The notes: generated by a model from the sequence alone, not told the origin. Shown: positions 11,591 through 24,599, counted from the first letter of the stretch. The stretch: DNA of 64,000 nt from Telopea speciosissima (GCF_018873765.1 NC_057918.1:12098862-12162861); one strand, 5' to 3'. Made by a program: numbers and translations.

Positions 11591-13075
11591 CTTTTTTTTT
11601 TTTTTTTTTATGATAAAGAGAAATATATTAAAAACTAACTAATCGAAAAATATACAGATTTTTTAGTCTGAGGATGCCTAGCTAGATTAAAGGCTATAAC
11701 TATACAAAAGTTGTCTCCCTGTCTGTTATAGCATATATCTTGGGATATATTAGATATATAAATTAAGTCTTTTATAAGATGCCAAGGCCAACGAGATTTG
11801 GTTGGAGATGGAAGAACATCAGTGATCTGTTGGTTAGAGCACCACACTTCTTTTATCTTCAACCCCATACTAGCAGCATGGTCGAAGCATGATCGGATGC
11901 TCATTAGTTCTGGTTCCATATGAGTAGTAGTAGTTATATGCCTAGCAGCAAAACATCTAAACTTTCCATCTAACAATAAGATATAGGACCATCTTGCCAA
12001 AGTTAGTCCAGGTGTATGGTATCCTGCACAGATTAAAACAGGAAAGTTAAGTTTTGGTAATGAAGAGAAGGCATCAAAAGATGGACTTAAGAAAACCTCT
12101 TCAGAACTACAATATGCATTATGGGACGAAATTAACGGTGGAGATATTTTCAAATCAGCTAATCACTGTTTAACCTGTTTCAACACCCAAATTGGATCAG
12201 GCTTTATGACCCAATGACTACCTTGTTCCTGATTGTCCAAATAAAGTAACAAGTAATAATAAAAACACTAAAAAACCAAATCAGAGATTGTTTATCTAAA
12301 GTACGGTTGAAAAGGATTGCCAAGCAAAAATCTTTTAGGGATGGATGATCCAAAAACTTAGTTCACAACCCCAAAAGTCCAACTACCCAAATATGTTTAA
12401 CCCAATCGCAAGATAGGAATAAGTGCCATAAGGATTCAACATAATTCCCACAGAGAGCACAGGAGGGGTCAATTTGAAGCCATTTGGACAGAGTAGCCTT
12501 GATTGAAAGACCAGCATCTTGCACCCGCCAGAAGAAGATTTTAAATTTGGGGTGAATCTTAAGCTTCCAAAAGAATTTCCACCAAGAGGCGATAAAAAGT
12601 TATTATTGTTAACAGAAACAGAAATTAGCTCCTTAGCAATCAGTTTAGTGCTAAAAATTTCATTTTTGGCCCTAGTACACCACCAACTGTCCTCAGAAGT
12701 AGATGGAATCACCTGTTGAATGTGAGATGAGATGTGCAAAGGTAGTAAATCGTTTAGTAAATTAGATTCCATCTAGATCCCATGGTAAAAAAATCAACTT
12801 TTCTAATTCGATTAGAAGGATTAATGGAGTTCAACGGATAGTTTATCAGACTACCAGACTGAGAAAGGATCCAATGGTCAGTTCAACAAAAAGTATATTT
12901 GTCATTACCTATTTTTCGGACCACGATTTTCTCTAGGAATGGAATGATATGAAAGATACTATTCCAAGTCCAAGAGTCTTTTTTCGCACGAATTTTGGGA
13001 TCAAAGAATGAGAGTTTATGAAAGTATCTAGCTTTTAGAACACGAGACCATAAAGAAAAACAATAAGTGATAAGT
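11591..13075 (-). mobile_element. 5'-truncated LINE (L1-like) remnant: zf-RVT and RNase H part
   Basis: Read on the minus strand, the order is as follows. About 13060-12900 encodes VLKARYF, SFFDPKIRAKKDSWTWNSI and RKIGND, the linker typical of plant L1 ORF2. About 12772-12383 encodes SEDSWWCTRAKNEIFSTK and the zinc-knuckle region with frameshifts. 12153-11635 is a longer frame with RNase H-like character (LARWSYILLLDG, EPELMSIRSCFDHA). A 20-T run at about 11590-11609 marks the poly-A tail. The same protein order recurs in the element at 54840-53256, including SWTWNSI, DSWWCT and LARWTYCVLLDG, so both belong to one family. Stops and frameshifts make it inactive. No target duplication was found. 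Confidence 0.75.
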
Positions 13076-13898
13076 TGAACCCGCTTTCAAACATTCGGAC
13101 CCGCTTTTAAATGGAAGATGATGTGGCATTAGGTCTCATTTGTGTGTACCCAAGCTAGGCAGAGATTTCCTTCCTGGATCCACCGTCCGCGTGTCATGAA
13201 TATTCACAAAGCCTACGTGGACTTTATCTACGGCGACAGGAAACTCGGTAAAAAAATCGATGAGAGCTTTTTCTTTCACACGGGCGAGTAAATATTAGGC
13301 TATTAGAGCATTAGAGGTGACTCATTTGGGTATTTTAACCAATAGAAAAAGACTCATTTGGGTATTAACAATTAATAATGCGTGTAACTAGTAATTCCTT
13401 AAAAAAGAACAACCTTTGAATATCATCAAATAAGGGAGTGATCCCCTCACCCCTGGACTGGTCCATTATGATATACAAGTGTCGCATAAATATCTACCAC
13501 CAAGAGAAGATTAGATGGATTTCTTAAGTGGTAAAATTATGTTTTGAAAATTAAATACAATAATAGATTCTATAAAAAAAAAATGAACGGTTGCAAATAT
13601 AAGAAAAATATAGGAAATATGTACGATAACATATAATTGAAATTATATTCGAAATTTTACTTTTGCAAGGCACAACCAGATGCACAATCTCTCTTTAGCC
13701 TTGCCTCTTTGAGTGCTTTATCTAGGAAAACTATTTTCCTCGGGTACTAACTTGTTTGACAAAATAAAAATTCTTAAAGTACTGTTTATTTGCGTTTGAG
13801 TATTGGGGTAGAATTTTTATCAAAAAAATAAATAAATATTGATGTACGATAATTAGGAGAGTGAGTTCTAAGTGTAGTGGGGGTGGGATAATGGGTTT

Positions 13899-14037
13899 GG
13901 ATCCACTCCCCACGTGGGGACGGGTGAGGATAGATCTCACACTCTCCATGGGGTATGGGTGAGATCCCCCTCTAATATACAAGACTCAAATCTCATGGAG
14001 GGTGTGAGATTTATCCCTACATGGGGAGCTGATCCGG
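13899..14037. mobile_element. 139-bp hairpin MITE
   Basis: The left arm GGATCCACTCCCCACGTGGG continues with GACGGGTGAGGATAGATCTCA and CACTCTCCAT. It is mirrored by CATGGAGGGTGTGAGATTTA, TCCCTACATGGGGAG and CTGATCC on the right. The rest of 13076-14900 is AT-rich with no gene seen. Confidence 0.5.
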
Positions 14038-15140
14038 ACTTTGGGATAATAGGAAAGGGAAAGTAAAGGAAATGATGGGATATCTCATACCATATTGTTT
14101 ATGTCATGAGAAAGGAAAATTCTCTATTACTCCCTTACACCTACCTACCTTACATTTGCCCAAATTCTCACACTCGAATTTCATTTTATGATTCCTCCAA
14201 AAAAAAAAAAAAAATTTTTCTACTTCTTTTTCCCTGGTACTTTAAAATACCCAAAGTACCCTTCCTTATCCCGTGTTAATCGACTGATCCCCTTCTTTTT
14301 TAAAATAAAAAAATAAATTCAATTCCTAATCTGTCATTATAATTCATTCCCATAAAATTATGCATTATATATGTATGCAAGATAAGGGTCATAGATTAAG
14401 TATCATAATTTACTTCTAATATATACCAGTGATTTGATATATTATAGCTGTATATTAACAAAAAAAAATTTATATATAAAACCCTAAAAGGGTTCTTCTA
14501 GGAGTCACTATGCCTAGTGAAGTATAACACATCTCTATTTGTCACTTGATAGTACATGTGTTAGTCCATAAATAGAGGAAATCACATACATCTCAATGGC
14601 CAAATTTTAGCCCAAAGTAAGCAAAGAAAGTTGCTCAAACTCTGATTCAATCTTTTACTAAAATTATCCAAATGCCATCAAATGGAGATGAAATTTAAAA
14701 TAAAAAATGGTATATTTTATAATTTTAGCTACCTCCTCTACTCATTTTAAGCTGAAATTGTACCAAAGAGATGCTTGTCTAGTCCTCAATCACATGGACT
14801 AATCCATATACTGTCATTTGGAAAACAGTGAAGCGTTTTACTTTACTAGGCGTAGTGACAGGGAAGAAAACCCTAAAATTAACATGAAAATGGTAAAAAC
14901 TAGGGGTGCAAATGGGTCAGATGGTCCGGGTTTTTTAAAACCCCAGCCCAACCCTGAATCACCTTAGCTTAACCCAAGCCCAGACCTGGCCCCTAGCATC
15001 AACCCAACCCAACCTCGCCTCGATTGATCCAGAATGGGTCGGTTGGTCCTGATTGACCTTGGCACCCCTATTTTTGTCCTTTTAGGGCTAAGTAAGGCTA
15101 AGCTTCTCCTATTTTTTTTTTAATTGTATATATGATATCA

Positions 15141-15293
15141 GGGAGAGGGTTCTCTTAGCAAGCACCATAGAGAAGCGCGTTGAAACAATCTGGTACATTG
15201 GAGGATAGTGATGTCATTTCACATGAGAAAAGAGAGGGAGAGATATAGAAGTGCTAACACACCCTAGCGCAGCAACTTTGAGAACCTCTTCCC
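15141..15293. mobile_element. small repeat, family B copy 1
   Basis: The block GAGAGGGTTCTCTTAGCAAG through GTACATTGGAGGATAG, TGTCATTTCACATGA and a terminal GAGAACCTCTTCCC matches 25209-25368 in the same order and orientation (GAGAGGGTTCTATGAGCAAG, GTACATTGGAGGGTTG, TGTCATTTCATATGA, GAGAATTTTTTCCC). The ends are loosely inverted. Confidence 0.5.
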
Positions 15294-15628
15294 ATGATAT
15301 TATTATGTATAATTTGTATATTATATATTTATATTAGATGCACCTTGTTATCACCACGGTGGTTAAGTAAGTTAGTAAGATGCGGTAACCATTTTTTGAT
15401 TGCCACTACTCTTATTCTAAAAAATTATTTTAAGTCATTGATAAAAACTTATTTTCAAAAATAATTTGAAAGTCATTTATCATTATGTACTTATTAAAAG
15501 ATTTCACTATCCATATGAAATGATATAATTTACCTTCATTGAAAAAAGACGTGTTATACTAAAAAGAAAAAGAAAAGAAAATAAGATTACTTCTTTTTCA
15601 CCTACTTTGGTTCCAACAAGATTTTCCC

Positions 15629-15653
15629 CATATATATATATATATATATATAC
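15629..15653. repeat. (AT)n microsatellite
   Basis: A run of about 12 AT units follows CCCC. Confidence 0.9.
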
Positions 15654-15829
15654 AAGGTCAAGTTAGACAGAACTCAACCCAAACTAAGCTCAATCCTACT
15701 TCGTTACTCAAACTCGAAAATCTCAACCCTGACCCAACCCATAGGCTGGAAAGCCCATCCCAGGCCCTGTTGGGCTCATGATGGGCCTTGGGTTCGCCAA
15801 GCCAAATTTGCACCTCTAATTAAAACAGG

Positions 15830-16513
15830 ACCATACCTAGCTGAATATACATGACCAGGCCTGAGCTGAGATGTTCTAGTCCAACCTTGAGTTGTTCTAG
15901 CCCTAGAATCTAGACTGAAGAAGGATAAATATCCAATAAGGATAACTCGTTTGTTTGTGCCTTTGTGGGCCATCCTGTGTTTCCTACGACAAGGCACTTA
16001 GCTAGCCACAACTACTACGCAAACTAAAAAGAGAAGTGGGGAATAGAGTTAAAAATAGTTTATAGTAAGGGAGAGAGAGAAAGACGAGGAGGGCGAGTAG
16101 AAGAAGAGGAGAGGCGATTAATCGGGAGGGGATATGCTGACTGGGACTAAGAGTGCATCCGGACACCCACCTTCTTTGCAATGGGAATCATAACCAACGA
16201 CGGTCGCAACGCCACATGAACTTGTGGCTGAGAATTCGTCTTCTTACTGACGTGGCATCCACAGGCTTCATTAAACTGAGCCAAACCGAAGAAACATTGA
16301 CGACGTCGACGACTACTCTCGCACACCACGCCATCCCTCAGTCAGTTCAGATCCCCCCGCCCCTCAAAACCAAACAAAGACTCCCAACACCCCTTCATCT
16401 GCTGACCAACTCCCCCCCCCCCCCCTCCACCCCCTTCTTCGGCTCTTGCCGCCTGGACTTCTCAATCTCTCTCTGCTTCCTCGACTCTTTTCGTTCGTGG
16501 CGAGAGAACTGAA
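15830..16513 (+). promoter_or_regulatory. CDF gene upstream region and probable 5' leader with a long upstream ORF
   Basis: The stretch from about 16060 is GA- then C-rich, as plant leaders often are. An open frame starting with ATG at 16153 runs 119 codons and stops at 16510-16512, one base before the CDF start codon at 16514. It resembles no protein and includes a poly-C run (about 16411-16424) that makes PPPP. If transcription starts upstream of 16153 it would be an inhibitory upstream ORF. If transcription starts inside it, it is irrelevant. No clear TATA box was identified. Confidence 0.35.
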
Positions 16514-19169
16514 ATGTCGGAAGCTAAAGACCCGGCGATTAAACTGTTTGGAAAAACAATCCCTCTCACTACCAACGAAGATACTCTAGCTGCAGTTTCC
16601 TGTGTTTCAGGCTCTGCTACTGATGCTATTCCTGTTACTTTCCCTGTTGCACAGGATCACAATATCGACCTCGATCTCGATCTTCCTTCGACCACTTCTT
16701 CTGATGACAGCAACAAGTCCAACAAAGTGGAAGAAGATCAACAACCACAGCAAGAAGAAGAAGAAGAAGAGAAGTTATTGAGAGTACAAATTACAAAGTA
16801 TTTGAATTGAAAGTGTTATAGTACAGTTTGACTTACTCTCTTGCAAATCAAGAACCCCTTTCTCTGAGGACTAAGATCAATACTAGTTTCATCTTATTTT
16901 CTCGGGGTTTCTTTTCTTTCTTTTCGAGTTTTGCTGATGGGTGTGTTTTGTGAGGTATTCCGAGCTTTGTTTAGGATTTTCGGCTATTGAGTTTATAGCT
17001 GAAGGTTACATTTTGACATCTATCTCTGTTTTATATTCTAGGTTCCCGTATGTTGTTTTTGTTTTCGATTGCTTCTTTTCCAGGCTTTTATACTTCTCTA
17101 TGCTTAAAATGAGTAATCTGCTTCACTCAAAGAAAATATACGCTCGTAATCTGGGTTTGTGACTTCGTTCTATTTTGGGTTTCCGATTTTCTTATCCGCT
17201 TAATTCTTTTTGTGTGAGACAAGCTCTTATTTACAACTGTTAACTCTTCAAATTTCACTGGCTGTCCAGTTGGATTGACGAATTCTGTATTAGTTCAGTG
17301 ACTCGAGAAATTCTGGAGATATCTGGGGTTAACTACCTCTGAAAAACTCTGTTCAATTGTCAAATTTCGAGTTTTGATTCAGCTTTCTCCTCTTATTGAC
17401 TGTCTTAAATATTGTTCAAGAATCGTTTGTTTTATGTGTTTTCCAATTTTAACAGCAAATCATAGGGTGTCACGATAGGATGATTTTGGATAAGAAGAAC
17501 TTTTCTTCTAAAATCAGCAACTATACAACAGCACCCAGTTTTAATTCGGTTGAATATTTCTATTATTAAAGAAAATAATGTAAAGTCTTGCCTTTTCCTC
17601 TATGTTTTCCTCTTACATTACTACTAGTGAAGCTGATTCCAGCTTTAAAGTAGTATGATGATCTAGTGGGAAGTCTTCAGATAAGCCCTTGTTGCATATA
17701 AAGCAACAGAAAAACATATTAAATTGATTATTAAGGAAGATAGTAGATTCGTGCATAAATTTGAAGTGGATTATCTTCTCCTGCATTGGTTTCCTTCTGT
17801 TATTACTAAAGCCATGCCTGTTATTATTCCTGTTTCTTACTCAAAATATGGTTTGGGATATCAGGATACATTGGGAGATAAACCCACTGAAAATAAAGAT
17901 GATGGTGCACCTCCTCCAAGTTCAGACGAATCGACAAATCCAGCTACATTGTCAGGGACTGATAAGAACCCTAAAACACCCTCTGTTGACAAAGAAACTG
18001 CAATGCCAAATGCTTCCAAGACTGAAGAAGAACAGGGTGAGACAAACAATTCACAAGATAAAACTCTGAAGAAGCCAGACAAGATCCTTCCATGCCCCCG
18101 CTGTAATAGCATGGACACCAAGTTCTGTTACTATAACAATTACAATGTCAACCAGCCCAGGCATTTCTGCAAGAACTGCCAGAGATACTGGACAGCTGGT
18201 GGGACCATGAGAAATGTGCCTGTGGGTGCTGGCCGTCGCAAGAGCAAGAGCTCTGCTTCACATTACCGGCACATTACTGTCCCCGAGGCCCTCCAAACGA
18301 CTCCATCAGATACACCAGATGGAATTCACCATGCATTGAAACCCAATGCCACCGTACTCACTTTTGGCTCTGACACGCCACTTTGTGAATCGATGGCTTC
18401 TGTGTTGAACCTTGCAGAGAAAACAATGAGGAATTGCACAAGTAATGGATTTCATAGACCTGCAGAACAAAGAATTTCAGTTTCTTGTGGAGGGGGAGAA
18501 AATGGCGATGACTACTCCAGTGGATCTTCTGTCACAGCTTCCAACTCTACAGTGGAGGGAAACAAGGTCGGTTTGCAAGATGTAATGATGCGGAATTGTC
18601 ATAGTTTTCCTCCTCGGATACCATTCTTTCCAGGGGCTCCCTGGTCATATCCATGGAACTCAACTCATCAATGGGGTACTGCGGTGCCCCCGCCTGCTTT
18701 CTGCCCTCCAAGCTTTCCTGTATCATTCTACCCCACACCAACCTATTGGGGTTGTGCTGTCCCAGGCACCTGGAACGTCCCTTGGCTCCCCCCACCATCT
18801 TCTTCTCCAAGTCCTGGGGCTCCAGTCTCTGGTCCTAACTCGCCTACCTTGGGAAAGCATTCAAGAGATGGTTATATGCTTAAACCAAGTAATTCAGAGC
18901 AAGAAGATCCAGTAAAACAGGGTGATTCAGAGAGATGCCTTTGGATTCCAAAGACATTGAGGATTGATGATCCCGGGGAAGCTGCCAGGAGCTCCATATG
19001 GGCTACCTTGGGAATTAAGAATGACAAGGCGGATTCAAGTGGAGGAGGGCTCTTCAAGGCCTTCCAGTCAAAGGGCGATGAAAAGAATCACATGGCTGAA
19101 ACCTCTCATGTACTGCAAGCCAATCCTGCAGCATTGTCTCGGTCACTCAACTTCCATGAGAGCTCGTAA
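16514..19169 (+). CDS. CDF: cycling Dof factor (CDF-type Dof zinc-finger transcription factor), join(16514..16783,17865..19169)
   Basis: This is a nuclear DNA-binding protein of 524 residues. CDF proteins bind AAAG sites and repress genes such as CONSTANS and FT until the FKF1-GIGANTEA complex destroys them. Exon 1 encodes the conserved N-terminal [14 protein letters not shown] motif, which in the family recruits TOPLESS co-repressors, then an acidic tail; it ends in phase 0 at AGA|GTACAA. Exon 2 begins after TATCAG|GATACA in phase 0. The Dof finger spans about residues 165-219, with C167, C170, C192 and C195 as zinc ligands and the [15 protein letters not shown] signature. The C terminus has the CDF hallmark [14 protein letters not shown] (from residue 450), followed by [10 protein letters not shown], the region that contacts GI/FKF1. 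Length and two-exon layout match CDF1-3 type genes. The intron is 1,081 bp. Reading through it gives a 98-residue product lacking the Dof finger. The exact orthologue (CDF1, 2, 3 or 5) cannot be fixed by eye. Confidence 0.95.
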
Positions 19170-19790
19170 TGGTGTGAATGAAAATTCTGCTGTTGTAAAG
19201 ATGTTTTCACTGAGATGGTGAGGCACGAGGGTTCCAACTCGCTGAGATAATTTTGCACCACATACCTTTGCAATGAGCCATGTTGCTCCGGCTTCGTAGA
19301 AGAAATTGGCAGAGCAATGCAATTGAGACAGAAAGCCAGAGAAGGATCATTCTGGTTTCCCCAGAAAGGAGCTATCCTGGAATAGCTCAAAAGCAAATGA
19401 TTTGATCTTTCTTCTTTTTCTTTCTCTCTCTCTTTATTATTTTTCTTGTTTGTTATTTATGAAAGTATGAGTAGGATCTTCTCTTTCCACATTGATGGTT
19501 GTTTAGGTGGTGTAGTATCTACATGTATATATCCAGCTGCTATGATGATATAGTTAGATAGAGCAGAGGAAAGGAGTAAGAGACCTAGATGTACCAAGTT
19601 CTCTGATGTACTAAATTAGTTTGCTAATCCAATGAAGAAGTTCTTCATTCTCATGTTTGAGCCTTGTATGAGTTTCCATTAAGCTCTTTTTGCTAGAAAT
19701 GCTATTACCTCTTTGTGTAGATTGATACAACAAATTCTCCGTTTCTGAATGAATGAATGTTTTTCAATTTACCTTCTTTCATTCCATATA
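19170..19790 (+). other. probable 3' UTR and terminator region of the CDF gene
   Basis: The sequence after the stop is mixed, then T-rich. AATGAATGAATG and AATAATATT-like AT signals occur but no single polyadenylation signal stands out. Nothing else is coded here. Confidence 0.35.
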
Positions 19791-19799
19791 TTACAAACA

Positions 19800-22290
19800 A
19801 TGAGCCTTGTTCTGATGCTGCATGGTGTCAACTTATGATCAACCGTGCATTGAGATGCTTCGTTCCGGCGACGTCAACTGTAGCACACCTTGGAGCTTAA
19901 GATCCCATGGAGATAGGTAGACATAGCAGATTTAGAACTTAACAAAATCAAGTGAAACAGATTGAATTCTATATTTGGTTGCAAATATCAGAAAATTCAT
20001 TCTGTATATGTTTGGATGAGGGTGAGATCGTAGAAGCCATGTCTAACAGCTTTGCTTAAAATAATATTCTTGGGGGGGGGGGGGGATATGTTAAGAAAAC
20101 AATGCCCAGAATGGTAATTTGCAGAAGAAAAACGAAAATAGAGAGAGCACACACAACGCACAACATAGAGATTTACGTGGTTCACCTCCAAGATGGAAGC
20201 TACGTCCACGGCTGAGCAATAGAACATGCTTCACTATCTTGTCTGGAAATGTTACAAACCCTCATGATCCTATCTCAAAGAGATAAGAACAATATATAAG
20301 AAAACTGTAACCCCAGAAAGTATACAAATGCCCTTAGCCCAAAAAAAATGCCAAAAAACCTCAATCGGACTAAAACATAACACATGGTTCAAAAGTATTC
20401 ATTTCGAAGATATCGACGAGCCCAACACAATTTCATCTTTTGGCATGGAGCCCCGCCATTTTACAGTATTCCGAGATCATTTTGAGGTCAAAACGATCCT
20501 TCAAAGGTCTCAACCGCACTTTCTAGACCAAATCAGGCTTCACCAACAACAGGATAGTGGGGTGTTGAAATGGAGATTGAGACTGAGCATATAATAAAGA
20601 GAAACAAATGTTTTTGTAGGCCTATCTCTGTTGGCGGGCTTGAATTCCTATCACAAAAAGCCAAGCGTCTTTCTTTTTCAAGACCTGAGAATCCAAACAA
20701 CTAGTACCAAAAGCTAGAAAAGCTAATGATAAAGTATTCCTTTTTTTTTTTTTATTATTATATTCTCTATTTTCTTTTTTTATTTTTCTCTCCTTTTTTT
20801 TTTTCCAGTTGGGTTGAATAACAAATCAGAAACTTTTCTCTCGCTTCTTCTTTCTGGTAAAAAGAATAAGAATCAGAAAGTTTATAGATGAAAAGTTACT
20901 TTATTATAACACTAGCTAATGGTCAACACTTTTCATTTATTTTTTCTTCCTTAGTGGGGGTGGGGGGTGATGGTGGAGCTTTTCTAAGCCAAATGGACAC
21001 CCATTAACACTGTTTGGAGCTTAATCAAAGATTGTACAATGGAAAGATCATCAATCTTTAGTGACAAACACACCAAGTTTACTTTATTCTACATTAAAAG
21101 AATGGGTGCTTTGTGTAAACTGTAGTAGTGTGATGAAATCTGTTTGAAGACTTTGTATTCTGGAAATGAAAAGAAGTATATGATCTCTAGGTTGAAATCT
21201 GGTGAAACACTCAAGATATTTTGTGGTATATTATGGACAATGAGAGAGACCACATTAATTGTAGGAAGATGAGTTATTAGGGGACCCAACGCATGTGAGG
21301 CCATGAAACCTTTTGGTTTCCCCTGTTGCTTTCTTTCTTTATTTTTGTTCTTTTCCTTTCATATGGAGGCAAGTATGCTAACTTGACTTCCCACTTCAAC
21401 ATAATCTGATTCTTCAATTTTGCGAAGTCATTTTAAAATCTCAGTTTGTTCATTACAAGAGCCACCAGCCTTGTAAAGATGAAACCCTATTCATGATGCA
21501 GAAAACACGACAAAAATAGAAAGAAGAAACAATCACGTAACCAAAATACGACCAGGAATTATGTGGTTCGGCTACATGCATATGTCCACGGAAAGATGAA
21601 AACAGTTTTTATTAACAATGGAGAATGAGTTACACATTTTTTGCGCTTTTCTGTGTTTACAAAGAATTCCTAATAACTCTAATAATCTTCATCGCAATGA
21701 TCAATAAAATCTATTCACGATACTTTGACAGCGACTTTATATGTTTGGAACTTCCATAAAATGTAATTTGCCCAAATCATGTGGTTCATGTTTTCCCCCA
21801 ACGGTACTGTATGGTAGTAACAAGCCATTACTATAGAGATGGGTTGTCCTTTGAACAATCATTTCATATTTTCATGTTTCTCCTTCTAAGGCAAAAGTTT
21901 TTTATGCACTGTAGTGGTGCCGGTGCATATGCATGGTCGGCATTAAATATCGTCAAATGGACATAAATTCTCATCCAAAATGACCATAACACCTCTGCCC
22001 CCTTCTTGATGAATCAAAACACAGAATCTTCCATGCATGAAGAATCCCTTCCCCTTCTCTAATTTACAGGTTTGGACACTGTCACCACATGCACCTTGTA
22101 AAAGAAGAAGCAAGATAATGTTCCAACCAAATTACTCAGATCAGACAGTCCACCTTTCTACAATCTCCACTTCTAAGTTCCAAGTGATGGGCAAACCACT
22201 AAAACTTATATGGGTCCTACCATGGGCAAGCTAGAGAGGATCTTTTTGGGCTAAACAAATTGGTAAACCAAACCAAACCCATTGCTACCC
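19800..22290. other. intergenic spacer with LTR-like or TRIM-like fragments
   Basis: No gene is supported. Around 20100-20220 and 21510-21620 there are two related stretches containing GATTTACGTGGTTCACC and AATTATGTGGTTCGGC followed by a TCCACGG motif, in the same orientation. This motif is common near the ends of plant LTR or TRIM elements, so both are likely element fragments. The frame at 20328-20594 lies in this material and is not recognised. A poly-G tract lies at about 20072-20085. Confidence 0.4.
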
Positions 22291-22297
22291 CTGGTAT

Positions 22298-22555
22298 TAG
22301 GGATGTAAAGGGATTGGATTCGGCTCGGATAGTGCTATATCAGCATCCGCATCCGATTAGCTTTCGGACGGATTCGGATAGTGCTAAACGGATACGGATC
22401 GAATATTTTATCCGTTTACATGTAAATATAGCTTTTCGGATAGCTGTAGCCTATCCGTATCCGTATCCGTTTAGCTTTCGGATGGATTCGGATACTGCTA
22501 AACGGATACGAACACAGATATGAAAACGGATTTCGGCTATTCATTTACATCCTTA
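22298..22555. mobile_element. 258-bp hAT-like MITE, TAGGGATGTAAA family copy 1
   Basis: The termini TAGGGATGTAAA and TTTACATCCTTA are flanked by a perfect 8-bp duplication CCTGGTAT (22290-22297 and 22556-22563). The interior is filled with GGATACGGAT / ATCCGTATCC motifs in both orientations. Related copies lie at 39466-39716 and 59371-59707. Confidence 0.85.
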
Positions 22556-22563
22556 CCTGGTAT

Positions 22564-24590
22564 TAGTCTCCTTCAAGGCTTCAATGCCGTCTTATTAGGG
22601 TTTTCGTGGTCCAGGTTTGAATTGGTCTAATTTAGTCCCAACTTGATTAACAAATTCTAGGACAGCCTAGATTCTTGTATGAATAAGGAAAATTTTGAGT
22701 TTTTTTTAGAAAAAAAAGATTCTCTAGGCTGTAAGAGGGAATCTCTTCACTCTTCATCAAGTTGTACCATGTGGAAGGATGATATAATAAAACCTAAATT
22801 GAGTAAAAAATCCCCCCTTGTATTTTCAGCTATTCAATATTTTTATTTTTTTTCTATTTTTTTTTTGGGGGTGGGGGGGGGGGGGAATTTCAAAACTTTA
22901 TCTTGCCATTTGGACAGAAGTTTAACATGAAATGGGGACATTAGGGTCTATTAAAATTCTAGCACCATATAATATAACTTGTCAAATCGAAAAAAAATAT
23001 TTGTGTCAACCCTAGATTCTACATTGTATATGTTGTCTATCTTTTTGTAATAAATTTGGCTCTTCCTTGGTTGATGTATGAATTATGAACTATTTACTAC
23101 CTAAATCAAAATATGGTAATTGGCAAAATAGTAAAAGCCCTTATTGATAAATTGCTTGGTAGACACAATGTTAGGAGCTTGAGGATCATGGATAAATAAA
23201 CTTAGATTATATGATATATTCTCTTTTGGGTGCACGTTCTCTGTCTGAGAGCGCATTTGGGCATATATTGCACCCATACACATGGGGTGAGATTTTGGGC
23301 ATTTAGGGCTGGGGGAGCAGGCCGATCATTTCACCCACTCCCATGATTTTGGGCGCACCCTGCACCCCTGGTGCAAAGAACTTTATCCTTCTCCTTTTTA
23401 CCTTTTTTTTTTTTTTTCCTTTGGAGGTGGGTGGGGAGAGGAGTCAGGATAGCAACTCAATTGTCACAGTGTGTGGACCTAAGTTGTAAAATAGTAAGAG
23501 GACACTAGGTATTTTTCTTGTATTTTTAATAATAAAACTAGAATTCATGTTTTTTTTTTCTTTTCGGAAAAGGAACGTTACTTGGTCGCGTGGCTAGCGT
23601 CTAAACACAGTTCCACCCTGCCCCCATGGAAAGACGAAAATTTCGCCCTAGTCGATGCTTCCACATGCACTCCCATTGATCATTATGCAAGTATAGGCTC
23701 TAAAAGCCCAGACAGCATTCTCTCGGCCAAATTTTTTTTATATTAAGGCAGTTGTTCTTTGATAGATGGTTTAAAAAGGCAGTCATAATGATTCTTGTAT
23801 GAGATAAAAAAAATATATATTTAAGAAACTTCGTCAACTTGGGGGAATAACAAATATTTATTTTCATCGAAATAATAAGTTTAGACCATCATATCCCATC
23901 TTTAGTTAATAGACCTCGAAAAAACAAAAAAAACTTTTGTCTTTTATATGTATTTATTATTTTATTTTAACATAGTCTAAGTCTATTTTGAACTAAAACT
24001 CAACATACAAGAAAAGAATGCAGTGGATCCCACTTGACTTGCTACATTGCAGATAACGTATCTAATTAATATAAAATGAGGTACCTATTAATCATATTAA
24101 AATACATTAAGTGAGAAGCATTTTTTTGTCTTCAGGAAACTAAATTTAAGTGAAAACCATTATTTCTCCTCCCTCTTTGTTCTTTTGTTTTTGGAAAGAA
24201 AAAACATAACAAGGTCGGCTACAAAGTCATAAATAGGCGTATTGATCTCACACCTCGCCTCTTCAGCCTCGCTTTCTCAGCTAAAAATCGCGTATTAACT
24301 ACCATAGAATTACCAAAAAAATAATTAAATTTAGTAAAATTATTATTTACCATATCGAACATATTTACCCGTGAACCTCATTTAAAAATGAAATTTTGAC
24401 CATTTTACCTCTTATTCGTACCATGACAAATGATGATAGAATGATCCGAATGCATTAGCTCAAGAGTATCTAACCTAGATTAAGTAGGTAGTTTGAAAAA
24501 GCATTTGGTTCCTATGAATCCAGATAAAGTAGGCAGTAACAACAATCAACCCATAAACCAAGCTCAATTTGAGAAAGATCTGTACAGTTG
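22564..24590. other. intergenic spacer with MITE-like fragments
   Basis: No gene is seen. There are T and G homopolymers at 22850-22885. The stretch 23580-23735 (TCTAAACACAG, GAAAATTTCGCCC, TGCACTCCCATTGATC, AAAAGCCCAGACAGCATTCT) resembles 29500-29650 (TGCACTCTCATTGGTC, AGAAGCCCAGACAACATTCT) and marks another repeat family whose ends I could not define. Confidence 0.4.
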
Positions 24591-24599
24591 AAAAAAGAG

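Larger units (their letters stand above)
14901..15818. mobile_element. possible hAT-like element with TAGGGGTGCAAAT ends
   Basis: The left end is TAGGGGTGCAAATGGG (14901). An inverted counterpart, AAATTTGCACCTCTA, ends at 15818. Flanks GTAAAAAC and ATTAAAAC agree at 6 of 8 positions, compatible with an old 8-bp duplication. A second, closer inverted end (GGCACCCCTA, about 15070) could instead define a 169-bp MITE. The interior is full of CCCAACCC-type GC skewed repeats and contains another small element (15141-15293) and an AT microsatellite. Confidence 0.4.

Noticed and set aside
17761-18121. Overlapping frames on both strands within CDF exon 2
   Set aside because: They are shadows of the Dof gene; the splice-joined frame carries the zinc finger and CDF motifs.
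20328-20594. 88-codon plus-strand frame
   Set aside because: It lies in LTR-like repeat DNA (TTTACGTGGTTCACC motif nearby) and resembles no known protein.
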